Positions 41,207 to 48,656 of a stretch of DNA of 64,000 bases are shown one piece after another. How positions within the stretch are numbered: the first letter of the stretch is position 1; each line of letters starts with the position of its first letter. Made by a program: the position numbers and the translations under genes. Under the pieces are notes generated by a model, which saw nothing but the letters and a program-made list of their open reading frames with translations, did no database searches and was not told the origin of the DNA. This stretch comes from Filimonas sp. (GTDB lineage: Bacteria; Bacteroidota; Bacteroidia; Chitinophagales; Chitinophagaceae), in the NCBI GenBank assembly GCA_017306865.1, contig JAFKHH010000012.1, positions 558,001 to 622,000 of the forward strand, in the 5' to 3' direction.

Positions 41207-42961
41207 TTAGCCGCGTGGCATAGTAAAATAGAAGGTGCTGCCCCGGCTCTCTTCACTTTCAGCCCAGATACGGCCGCCGTTTTTTTCTACAAAATCTTTA
41301 CAGAGTAAGAGCCCCAGGCCGGTGCCTTCTTCATTATTTATGCCCCTGCTTGTGAATAGTTGCATACCAAACAGTTTATCCAGGTTCTCCGGTGAGATGC
41401 CAATACCCGTATCTTTTACGCCTACGCACAAGTGCTTGCCTTGCAATCCGGCTGTAATAGTAATAGAGTCTCCTTTTCTGCAAAACTTAACAGCATTGGA
41501 CAAGAGATTGCGTATAACCAGGCTGATCATATTTTTATCTGCAAACGCAAATGTGTCGGCATCTATCTGGTTAAAGATCTGCACACCCTTATCTGCCGCA
41601 CGTTTTTCCGTCAATTGTATTTCAGTTTCCGTCAGGTCTTTCACATCTATCTTTTCAGGAGAGATCGTTTCGCCGCGTAGCTGGCTCTTTGACCAAAACA
41701 ACAGGTTTTCTAAAAGGCCGGATGCGTGCTGCGTATTCTTTAAAAGGATGGGCAACATTTCAGAAAATTCTTTCTCTGTAATAATATCGGAGCCGATCAG
41801 GTTAAGTGTTTGTATCAGGCTCACCATCGGGCTACGCAGGTCATGCGCAATAATGGAAAATAATTTATCCTTCAGTTGGTTTAGTGAGTACAATTCTTCC
41901 GCCTGTTCCTCCAGCTTATGCTCTGCCTTCCTGCTTTCAGATACATCGCGGAAAATGACGATCGTACCGCTGAAGACGGTTTTGTGTTCAAATAGCTTAG
42001 TTGAAGAAACCGCATATTCAAGTTCTACATTATTTCTTGACAATTGAATATCCATACTCTCGTAACCACTGCTGTTTTCCAGCATAGAAGTCAGGTCAAC
42101 ACTACGAGGCAGCACGTCCTGGATATTACTGCCAATGAACTGGGCTTCATATGTATGAAAGATCTTTTTAAACGCCGGGTTAAAATCTATGATCCTGTTA
42201 TTAGGGTCAAGCACGGCTATGCCATCCTGCATAGCTTCAATGATCTTGCCACGTGCAACAGGTACAAGATCAAAAAGGCCTAGGCGTAGTAAGCCAAACG
42301 CGATGATCAGAGATGCTGCAATGAAAGAATAAGGTGTAAGATCTATATGCCTGAACGGGCGAAAGCCTACCAGGTAGATGCAATTGGTAAGCCACGGAAT
42401 AAGCGCACCTATAATAATGACATACGTTTGCCGTTTGAAAACAGGGTCCGCTTTTCTAAACCGGTAAATGAGGAGTACAATACCCCATACAAGCATTGTA
42501 TAAAAATAGAAGGTATGTATTCTATACCAGATACCGGGCGTAATGCTCAGCAGTGGAAACGGCCCGCTGGTATCCAGGCTATACGCCCGGTAATGCAGGT
42601 GATTGTATTCTTTGGTGAAAACAAGAAAGAGCGTGATAAGCGGAATTGCAAACAATAAAAAAAGTGTAACCGGTTTCAACCATTTCTCATTGCCGGTAAA
42701 CCGGATAATAAACATAATCCAGCACACAGGTAGTAATGCGACACCAATATACTCCACATTGATGCATAAAAGCATTTGCTCCAGGGTAGTGCACGCCAGC
42801 TCTATACCATAACCTAAAGCCCATATAGAAAGAACAAGCATCATATATGCAAACCATCTCACCGTTTTGCCCGTGCGCTGAAATATAACGACCGAGACAA
42901 ACAATGAAACAATGCCTGCAAATAATAAAACCAGGGAATAAGCATTAAAGACTAAACCCAT
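41207..42961 (-). CDS. Membrane histidine kinase: 7TM sensor + PAS + HisKA/HATPase
   Basis: A 584-residue sensor kinase. The N-terminal ~225 residues hold seven membrane segments of the histidine-kinase 7TM type (FNAYSLVLLFAGIVSLFVSV, WFAYMMLVLSIWALGYG, ALLPVCWIMFIIRF, PVTLFLLFAIPLITLFLVF and so on). A PAS domain follows (~235-350; GIAVLDPNNRIIDFNPAFKKIF). The transmitter has the phosphoacceptor His373 in FSIIAHDLRSPMVSL, the N box NLLSNAVKFCRKGDSI, the G1 DTGIGISPENL and the G2 GTGLGLLLCKDF. No response regulator is adjacent, so the partner is elsewhere (orphan kinase). Ligand unknown. Confidence 0.95.
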   Translation of the reverse strand: MGLVFNAYSLVLLFAGIVSLFVSVVIFQRTGKTVRWFAYMMLVLSIWALGYGIELACTTLEQMLLCINVEYIGVALLPVCWIMFIIRFTGNEKWLKPVTLFLLFAIPLITLFLVFTKEYNHLHYRAYSLDTSGPFPLLSITPGIWYRIHTFYFYTMLVWGIVLLIYRFRKADPVFKRQTYVIIIGALIPWLTNCIYLVGFRPFRHIDLTPYSFIAASLIIAFGLLRLGLFDLVPVARGKIIEAMQDGIAVLDPNNRIIDFNPAFKKIFHTYEAQFIGSNIQDVLPRSVDLTSMLENSSGYESMDIQLSRNNVELEYAVSSTKLFEHKTVFSGTIVIFRDVSESRKAEHKLEEQAEELYSLNQLKDKLFSIIAHDLRSPMVSLIQTLNLIGSDIITEKEFSEMLPILLKNTQHASGLLENLLFWSKSQLRGETISPEKIDVKDLTETEIQLTEKRAADKGVQIFNQIDADTFAFADKNMISLVIRNLLSNAVKFCRKGDSITITAGLQGKHLCVGVKDTGIGISPENLDKLFGMQLFTSRGINNEEGTGLGLLLCKDFVEKNGGRIWAESEESRGSTFYFTMPRG

Positions 42962-43433
42962 TCGGAGTGTTGTGTTGATATATGGTCTGCAAAGTGCAGG
43001 TCTTCAAAAATAGCAAACTTTTGATAAGGCGAAAGGTGGGTTTATAAGGTTTATACAGTTTGTAAAGTATATAAAGAAAGAAGTGAAGTCTTATGCCCCT
43101 TTATACTTTATCAGGTTTTTTAAAGAGAAACGCGTGGCCTCAGAAAAGCTGCGTTAAGAAAATTGGGATGAACGCCGGAAAAATCCATTGCTGTTTGAGC
43201 CAGGCGTAGCTAACTTACTTAATCGGTCAGCGGCGAGTTCAATGGATTTCGGCGGTCGGGACAATTTTTAGCCTGCTTTTCTGGAGCCTTGATCTTTTTG
43301 GTTACTTTTTGTATCAAGACAAAAAGTAACACCGTCGGTAGACAAATGAGCGCTTGCAATTGATGATCCACCAAACTTACTCGGACAATAATGATTCACT
43401 TTATATACTTTACAAACATTATAAACTGACTCC
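42962..43433. repeat. Gap with inverted-repeat-bounded insert
   Basis: No gene in this 472-bp gap. GTTTGTAAAGTATATAAAG at 43058-43076 is perfectly matched by CTTTATATACTTTACAAAC at 43399-43417 (19-bp inverted repeat, TATAAAG family). Inside lies a perfect palindrome GTTACTTTTTGT-ATCAAG-ACAAAAAGTAAC (43301-43330) and surrounding sequence resembling the widespread GTTACTTTTTG intergenic repeat often misannotated as protein. An 87-codon frame across 43268-43531 is part of this and overlaps the flippase gene. Confidence 0.65.
43301..43330. repeat. GTTACTTTTTGT palindrome
   Basis: GTTACTTTTTGT / ACAAAAAGTAAC: perfect 12-bp arms with a 6-nt loop ATCAAG. It is nested in the insert bounded by 43058-43076 and 43399-43417. 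Confidence 0.85.
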
Positions 43434-44939
43434 TTACTTAATATATTTCCCAACAACTGGTAGTTTTTGAAACTCCTTCCTTTCCACAAGAAGAATAAAC
43501 CAGCCGTAAACAAATGTGAGTATCGCTGCAATGAGCAAGCTGAAAATAGTGTTTGCCCACAGAGCTGTCAATCCTTTATGAATAAAAAAGAAGATGACCA
43601 CGATACAGAAATAGGCGACCAGTTTTTTCCATGCGTAGGGAATGCGATATTCCTTTTGTCCCCATACATAACTAATGACCATCATAGAGAAATAACACAG
43701 GAATGTAGCCCAGGCACACGCGGTATAGCTATACTTTGGAATAAAAATATAATTGATGGCGCAAGTGATCACTACACCGATAAGTGTAATAGTAGCCCCT
43801 GCGCGCGTGCGGTTGGTAACCTTATACCACACGCTAAGGTTGTAGTAAACGCCCAGGAACATATTGGCTAAAAGAAGAATAGGCACCACGCCCAATGCCG
43901 GCCAGTATTTTGGCGCTATAAAGTGTTTCCAGATCGGGATAAATAAGCTTACGATCAGGAACATGAACGTAATGGTGATCACAAAGAACTTTAATACACG
44001 GGCATAGGTACGCTGCGGGTTTTGCTCTTCTGCCTGCTTAAAGAAAAATGGCTCTGCACCCATGCGGAATGCCTGTATAAACAAGGAAATGAGAATAGAT
44101 AACTTATAACAGGCATTGTACATGCCGCGCTGCCCATCTACAAAGTCCTCTGTACCCGGTAGCCACCAGCCAAGCATTAACCGGTCAAACACCTCGTTGA
44201 CCATGCCGCCCATACCTACGATTAACATTGGTAATGCGTATATCATCATCTCTTTCCACAACGCAGCATTAAATGACCACTTCTTAGGGATCAACCACTT
44301 TACCAGTAGCAGTAACGTGAACGCGCATTGCAGAATATTGGCAATTAAGATATAGTTGATCGGGTTCACCTTAGGATCGTATAACAGCGTAACCCAGCTA
44401 TCCGGGTTTTTCTTGATCTGCGCCGGACAATAGCTGATGAAAAACGCTGTAAACAATATGGTAATAAGGATGCCCGCAATTTTTACAAAAGCATAAAATT
44501 TTGGCCTGTTCTCATTACGGATACGGGCAAACGGAATAGCGCTCAAGGCATCCAGTGCAATGATCGGTATCGTTAGCTTGATCAGTTCGGGATAAGCCTC
44601 GACAGAAGCCGCTTTTGCCAGCCAGGATTGGTTCATCCACAAAAGCATGGTCAACAAAACGGTGCTGATCAGCAGGCTGATCGTTGTAGTAGCGTTTACC
44701 GCTTCCGCTCTTTCCTTCTTCTGTACAAACCGGAAATAAGCGGTTTCCATACCATAGGTAAAAATGACATTCAGCAAAGGCATGGCTGCATATACAGCAC
44801 CCATACGTCCATAATCGGCGGTGGTTACTACTGCAGAGTATGTAATAAGCGGAGTGAGCAAATAGTTTACGAACCTTGCTGCAATACTGCTGCCACCATA
44901 CCATAGGGTCTGCCCTGCTAATTTTTTAATGCTACTCAC
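43434..44939 (-). CDS. Polysaccharide flippase (Wzx/MATE-like oligosaccharide transporter)
   Basis: A 501-residue membrane protein with about 14 hydrophobic segments. The N terminus KKLAGQTLWYGGSSIAARFVNYLLTPLITY and the following DYGRMGAVYAAMPLLNVIFTYGMETAYFRF are typical of the polysaccharide-biosynthesis (Wzx-like) branch of the MOP superfamily, which flips lipid-linked sugars across the inner membrane. No glycosyltransferases lie nearby, so the substrate (O-antigen, capsule or a glycan for the T9SS linker) is open. Single gene on this strand with long gaps on both sides. Confidence 0.92.
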   Translation of the reverse strand: MSSIKKLAGQTLWYGGSSIAARFVNYLLTPLITYSAVVTTADYGRMGAVYAAMPLLNVIFTYGMETAYFRFVQKKERAEAVNATTTISLLISTVLLTMLLWMNQSWLAKAASVEAYPELIKLTIPIIALDALSAIPFARIRNENRPKFYAFVKIAGILITILFTAFFISYCPAQIKKNPDSWVTLLYDPKVNPINYILIANILQCAFTLLLLVKWLIPKKWSFNAALWKEMMIYALPMLIVGMGGMVNEVFDRLMLGWWLPGTEDFVDGQRGMYNACYKLSILISLFIQAFRMGAEPFFFKQAEEQNPQRTYARVLKFFVITITFMFLIVSLFIPIWKHFIAPKYWPALGVVPILLLANMFLGVYYNLSVWYKVTNRTRAGATITLIGVVITCAINYIFIPKYSYTACAWATFLCYFSMMVISYVWGQKEYRIPYAWKKLVAYFCIVVIFFFIHKGLTALWANTIFSLLIAAILTFVYGWFILLVERKEFQKLPVVGKYIK

Positions 44940-44984
44940 GCCGTTTATTTAAACAAATATAAAAGTTTCAGAAGTTAAGGGGTG

Positions 44985-45196
44985 TAGTTTCAACAGTTTA
45001 CAGGTTTCAACGTTTCATGGGGTAGTTTCAATAGCTTACAAGTTTCAACGTTTCATCAATATGACAGGAAGTGATTTTTGGGATACCAGCAATAGTTTTT
45101 CATGGAATCCTGGTTGCGTCGCATCACTTCATCTGTAGTATTTCATAGCAACATTTTCTAAAAGGCAAATGAAACTGAACATGGAACGCTGAAACT
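44985..45196. repeat. GTTTCAACGTTTCAT low-complexity repeats
   Basis: GTTTCAACAGTTTACAGG, TTTCAACGTTTCATGG, GTTTCAATAGCTTACAAG, TTTCAACGTTTCATC follow each other, then AACTGAACATGGAACGCTGA at the right end. The same words recur at 47032-47105 and 50265-50300. No gene seen. Confidence 0.6.
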
Positions 45197-45197
45197 A

Positions 45198-45605
45198 TCA
45201 ATAATCTCCCGGCCTGATCTTCTTTCGGGATACTTTAATAGCGCCGGCCGTTTTCTTTCCATCAATACGTTTCTCTTTAGACGCTTTGGTTGGATTAGTG
45301 GCTATACGGGCCTTCTTCTTTTGCAATGCCTGGAACACAAGCTCATTCATCTTTTTAGCTACACGCTCCTTATTTCCCAGTTGCGTTCTTTCTTCCTGCG
45401 ACTTTACAAGCAAAAAGCCATCCTGCGTAATACGGTTTTGTAATTTACTGTGCAACGTTTGCTTTTGCTGTTCTGACACCAACACAGACGATTGAATATG
45501 CCATCGCCCCTCCACCATGGTTTCTACTTTGTTTACATTCTGTCCTCCCTTGCCTCCGCTACGCGCTGTCTGAAAAACGATCTCGGGAGTAATATCTATC
45601 TTCAT
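45198..45605 (-). CDS. arfB: Peptidyl-tRNA hydrolase ArfB (ribosome rescue)
   Basis: A 135-residue protein homologous to domain 3 of class I release factors. The catalytic loop is SGGKGGQNVNKVET (GGQ at residues 20-22), and the C-terminal basic tail (ARIATNPTKASKEKRIDGKKTAGAIKVSRKKI) is the ribosome-channel-binding element of ArfB. It frees stalled ribosomes on truncated mRNAs. Short length without domains 1-2 of release factors is normal for ArfB. The start ATG 45603-45605 is 32 nt from the start of the divergent dtd gene. Confidence 0.96.
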   Translation of the reverse strand: MKIDITPEIVFQTARSGGKGGQNVNKVETMVEGRWHIQSSVLVSEQQKQTLHSKLQNRITQDGFLLVKSQEERTQLGNKERVAKKMNELVFQALQKKKARIATNPTKASKEKRIDGKKTAGAIKVSRKKIRPGDY

Positions 45606-45637
45606 GCTTTAAAAATATCGACAAAAGTATTAACAAA

Positions 45638-46090
45638 ATGCGTGCAGTAATTCAGCGTGTAACACAGGCAAGCGTTAAGATTGATGGAAAAGTGACAGGA
45701 GAAATCCAGGGCGGCGTAATGGTATTGCTGGGTATAGAAGACGCAGATACAGACGAGGATATAGAGTGGCTGGGCAATAAAATAGTGAATATGCGCATTT
45801 TTAATGACGAGCAGGGGGTAATGAATGTAAGCCTGAAAGATGCCGGTGGGGATGTTTTACTGGTGAGCCAGTTTACCTTACATGCAAGTACGAAAAAAGG
45901 AAACAGGCCATCTTATATAAAAGCCAGTAAGCCGGATTTTGCGATACCTATGTATGAAAGAACGATAGCAAAGCTGGAAGCATTGCTGGAAAAGAAAATA
46001 GCAACCGGCATTTTTGGCGCGGATATGCAAGTGTCACTAATAAACGATGGCCCCGTAACGATCCTGATCGATACACAGAACAAAGAATAA
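45638..46090 (+). CDS. dtd: D-aminoacyl-tRNA deacylase
   Basis: A 150-residue enzyme that removes D-amino acids from tRNA. Signatures: the N-terminal RAVIQRVTQASVKIDGKV, GGVMVLLGIEDAD, LVSQFTLHASTKKGNRPSY (SQFTL and the GxPxY-like active-site loop) and the C-terminal SLINDGPVTILIDTQ (NxGPVT). Normal length. Divergent from arfB, and followed after 10 bp by the truncated-haemoglobin gene. Confidence 0.97.
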   Translation: MRAVIQRVTQASVKIDGKVTGEIQGGVMVLLGIEDADTDEDIEWLGNKIVNMRIFNDEQGVMNVSLKDAGGDVLLVSQFTLHASTKKGNRPSYIKASKPDFAIPMYERTIAKLEALLEKKIATGIFGADMQVSLINDGPVTILIDTQNKE

Positions 46091-46100
46091 ATAAATAGAT

Positions 46101-46484
46101 ATGAAGGGGGATATTACAAGCAGGCAGGACATTAATGTATTGTTAGAGGCGTTTTATGCCAAAGCAATCAATGATGACGTGATCGGTTTTTTCTTTACCG
46201 AGGTGACGAATCTCGATCTGGTAAAACACTTACCTGTAATAGGCGCCTTCTGGGAAAATGTGCTGTTTGGAACAGGGGATTATAAAGGGAATCCTATGCA
46301 GGTGCACAAACACATTCATCATCTTTCACCATTCAATAAAGCGCATTTTGACCGCTGGGTGACTTTGTTCCAGGGCACAGTAGACGAACTGTTTGAAGGT
46401 GAGGTGGCAGAACGTGCCAAACAACGCGCGCAGTCTATAGCAACCGTAATGCAGATAAAGGTGATTTATGGGGGAATAGGGTAG
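46101..46484 (+). CDS. Group III truncated haemoglobin
   Basis: A 127-residue haem protein of the truncated haemoglobin group III. Typical features: the N-terminal DINVLLEAFYAKAINDDVIGFFF, then LVKHLPVIGAFWENVLFGTGDYKGNPMQVHKHIHHLSPFNKAHFDRWVTLF, where one His of the HKHIHHLS segment is the proximal haem ligand. It probably binds oxygen, NO or sulphide. Coupled closely to dtd (10 bp apart), which may be chance. Confidence 0.93.
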   Translation: MKGDITSRQDINVLLEAFYAKAINDDVIGFFFTEVTNLDLVKHLPVIGAFWENVLFGTGDYKGNPMQVHKHIHHLSPFNKAHFDRWVTLFQGTVDELFEGEVAERAKQRAQSIATVMQIKVIYGGIG

Positions 46485-46660
46485 GTGAATCGTCAATCGG
46501 GAATAAAGCTATTGTGAGTGGTGAGTTGTCAGTTGTGAGTACGCCCATTCACGATTGACGTCTCAGACTTGGAGCAAGACCTATAAGGTTTTTAAAACCT
46601 TATAGGTCTACTATTACACATAAGCCCATTCACGATTCACGTCTCACGATTATGCTTTTC
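46484..46660. repeat. Composite GTGAATCGTCAATCGG / GTGAGTTGTCAG repeats
   Basis: GTGAATCGTCAATCGGGAAT, GTGAGTGGTGAGTTGTCAG, ATTCACGATTGACGTCTCAG and ATTCACGATTCACGTCTCACG lie in a row, with the palindrome 46577-46609 in the middle. Same families as at 4264, 18500 and 27840. Confidence 0.6.
46577..46609. repeat. AGACCTATAAGGTTTT palindrome
   Basis: AGACCTATAAGGTTTT (46577-46592) pairs perfectly over 16 bp with AAAACCTTATAGGTCT (46594-46609). A second copy with two substitutions in the left arm is at 50210-50241. Confidence 0.85.
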
Positions 46661-46708
46661 CGCCAAATCTTTTCTATTTTCACCATTCACTATTGACAAT
46701 TCACCTCT

Positions 46709-47035
46709 ATGACAATCGAGCAAGCCCAGCAACAAGTAGATACATGGATCAAGACAGTTGGCGTTCGTTATTTTAATGAACTGACCAATCTTGGTATTTT
46801 AATGGAAGAAGTAGGCGAACTGTCGAGGCTCATGGTCCGCAAATATGGCGAACAGTCCTTTAAAGAAAGCGATAAAGGAAAAGAACTGTCCGATGAGATG
46901 GCAGATGTATTGTGGGTGCTGATCTGTTTAGCGAACCAAACTGGTGTGAACCTGACTGCTGCACTGGAAAAGAATTTTGAGAAAAAGAATATCCGCGACG
47001 CAGACAGGCATAAGAATAATGAAAAGCTCTTATAA
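46709..47035 (+). CDS. MazG-like nucleotide pyrophosphohydrolase
   Basis: A 108-residue protein of the MazG-like all-alpha NTP pyrophosphatase group. The EExxE metal motif is MEEVGELSRLM (~residues 32-42) and the second acidic motif is ELSDEMADVLWVLICLANQTGVNL with the helical DxxD/E pattern. It probably hydrolyses (d)NTPs as a house-cleaning enzyme. It has the single-domain length of this group, whereas MazG itself has two such domains. It starts right after a repeat block. Confidence 0.9.
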   Translation: MTIEQAQQQVDTWIKTVGVRYFNELTNLGILMEEVGELSRLMVRKYGEQSFKESDKGKELSDEMADVLWVLICLANQTGVNLTAALEKNFEKKNIRDADRHKNNEKLL

Positions 47036-47157
47036 GTTTCAATAGTTTCGACGTTTACCTGATTCATTTATGAAACTTCTGAAACTGGCAAACTCCTGGA
47101 ACTTTCTCTCTCCCGGTATGTTATTTGTTTTATTGTACTGGCACCAATAAAATACCT

Positions 47158-48108
47158 ATGCGTATATCTTTAAAAACCTGGTGGAAATTATTTGTTCAAA
47201 CGATCAATGATTTTATCGACTATCGCGTACCTACACTGAGTGCGGCGCTGTCCTATTATACCGTATTTTCTATTGCGCCAATGTTGCTTGTCATCATCAC
47301 TTTGTGTGATTTCTTCTACGGAAGAGAAGCCATCGAAGGAAGCATCTATGGACAATTAAAATCTTTTGTAGGCCCGGACGCAGCATTACAAATACAAGAG
47401 CTGATAAAAAATGCAGCCGTTTCAAGTGATATTTCATGGGCCTCTGTAATCGGCGTGGTCGCGCTGATTATTTCGGCCACCAGTGTGTTTGGTACAATAC
47501 AAGATTCGATCAATTACATCTGGCGCTTAAAAGCAAAACCTAAAAAAGGATTTCTGAAATTACTGGTCAATAGGTTGCTTAGCTTTTCTATGGTAGTAGG
47601 GCTTGGTTTTATTATGCTGGTCTCTCTGGTCGTTAGCGCAGTACTCGACGCCGTATCTACCAGGCTGCTCCGGCTTTTTCCCGATGCCGAAGTGTCTATT
47701 GCGTATGTATTAAACCTCGTTATTTCATTTGTAGCCATCAGTTTTTTATTCGGTACTATCTTCAAAGTACTGCCCGATGCAAAAGTAAAATGGCGTGATG
47801 TGCGAATGGGCGCCATTACCACCGCTATTCTTTTCCTGATCGGTAAATTTATTATCGGCTATTACCTCGGGCATAGTAAAATCGGCACCACTTATGGTGC
47901 AGCCGGCTCACTGGTAATCCTGTTGTTGTGGGTGTACTATTCTGCATTTATATTATACTTCGGCGCTGCATTTACCCGCGTCTATGCGGAACATACAGGG
48001 CGTAATATTTATCCGAATGACTACGCCGTATGGATAGAGCAGGTAGAGAAAACAAATACAACTTCCCTGAAAGAAGAACGCGCGGATAAGAAAGAAGCGA
48101 GTGTGTAA
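47158..48108 (+). CDS. YihY/BrkB-family inner-membrane protein
   Basis: A 316-residue polytopic membrane protein. N-terminal FVQTINDFIDYRVPTLSAALSYYTVFSIAPMLLVII is the family signature, followed by six membrane segments and the segment GTIQDSINYIWRLKAKPKKGFLKLL. Function of YihY/BrkB is unknown (it is not RNase BN, despite old annotations). ATG 47158 chosen; a TTG 11 codons upstream lacks support. Ends in a basic/acidic tail (TTSLKEERADKKEASV). Confidence 0.93.
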   Translation: MRISLKTWWKLFVQTINDFIDYRVPTLSAALSYYTVFSIAPMLLVIITLCDFFYGREAIEGSIYGQLKSFVGPDAALQIQELIKNAAVSSDISWASVIGVVALIISATSVFGTIQDSINYIWRLKAKPKKGFLKLLVNRLLSFSMVVGLGFIMLVSLVVSAVLDAVSTRLLRLFPDAEVSIAYVLNLVISFVAISFLFGTIFKVLPDAKVKWRDVRMGAITTAILFLIGKFIIGYYLGHSKIGTTYGAAGSLVILLLWVYYSAFILYFGAAFTRVYAEHTGRNIYPNDYAVWIEQVEKTNTTSLKEERADKKEASV

Positions 48109-48109
48109 A

Positions 48110-48200
48110 GTAGACAAGATATATAGGAGATATAAAGTAATTGATGCTATAGTTACTTCATATACCTATAAACTATATAAACATTATAAACCAGGCACCA
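48110..48200. repeat. Degenerate TATATAAAG-family inverted repeat
   Basis: TATATAGGAGATATAAAGTAA (48119-48139) and AGTTACTTCATATACCTATA (about 48151-48170) are imperfectly complementary. A decayed copy of the hairpins seen at 19304 and 22020; similar words (TATATAAGGTTTATAAAGG) also occur at 48490-48510. Confidence 0.5.
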
Positions 48201-48201
48201 A

Positions 48202-48471
48202 ATGCACCCAAACAATAAAATCACAATCCCCTTATTTGTCATTTACCTGCTGGCATTTGTCCTGTTGTGGAAGGGTAGCAAACACCCGGGCCTGGAAGAT
48301 GTTCCCGTGTTGTTTGGGGCAGGGATTATTGTTTCGCTGGTAGCATTGTTCGACTTTAAAAGCAAAGGATTTAACCAGGCGGTTTTGATTGCGGATTGTC
48401 TGTTGTTTTTATTGAACCTGCTCAATTTCTGGCTGGCGATACAGATGGTGAAAAGTGTATTTGGCGCGTAA
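48202..48471 (+). CDS. Small membrane protein of unknown function (89 aa)
   Basis: An 89-residue protein with three hydrophobic segments (ITIPLFVIYLLAFVLLW, LFGAGIIVSLVALFDF, AVLIADCLLFLLNLLNFWLAI) separated by short charged turns (KGSKHPGLEDV, KSKGFNQ). No family recognised. Transcribed with BrkB on the same strand but separated by a degenerate hairpin repeat. A frame overlapping it in another phase has no support. Confidence 0.7.
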   Translation: MHPNNKITIPLFVIYLLAFVLLWKGSKHPGLEDVPVLFGAGIIVSLVALFDFKSKGFNQAVLIADCLLFLLNLLNFWLAIQMVKSVFGA

Positions 48472-48618
48472 GAGAGCGAATGTATATAGGTATATAAGGT
48501 TTATAAAGGACGGATTAATCCTTGGCGTTGCTTTCTGCCTTCGTGCCTTTGTGGCAAAACCCTAATCTCCAATATAAAATCTCAAATTTCAAATCCTCTC
48601 AAAACTAATAACTGGTAG

Positions 48619-48649
48619 TTGGGGAAAGTGTTGCCAAACGCTATCTTTG
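48619..48649 (+). promoter_or_regulatory. Promoter of glyS, probably giving a near-leaderless transcript
   Basis: TTGG at 48619-48622 and TATCTTTG at 48642-48649 fit the Bacteroidota -33/-7 elements, with 19 nt between. Initiation is expected about 6-7 nt after the -7 box, i.e. almost at the glyS ATG (48657). Confidence 0.7.
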
Positions 48650-48656
48650 CCGCACT

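Noticed and set aside
43268-43531. 87-codon frame in the gap between the histidine kinase and flippase genes
   Set aside because: It is built from the GTTACTTTTTG intergenic repeat and overlaps the real flippase gene; this repeat is a known source of false genes.
47158-48108. Annotation of the BrkB/YihY protein as ribonuclease BN
   Set aside because: Known to be an old misassignment for this family; RNase BN is an MBL-fold enzyme.
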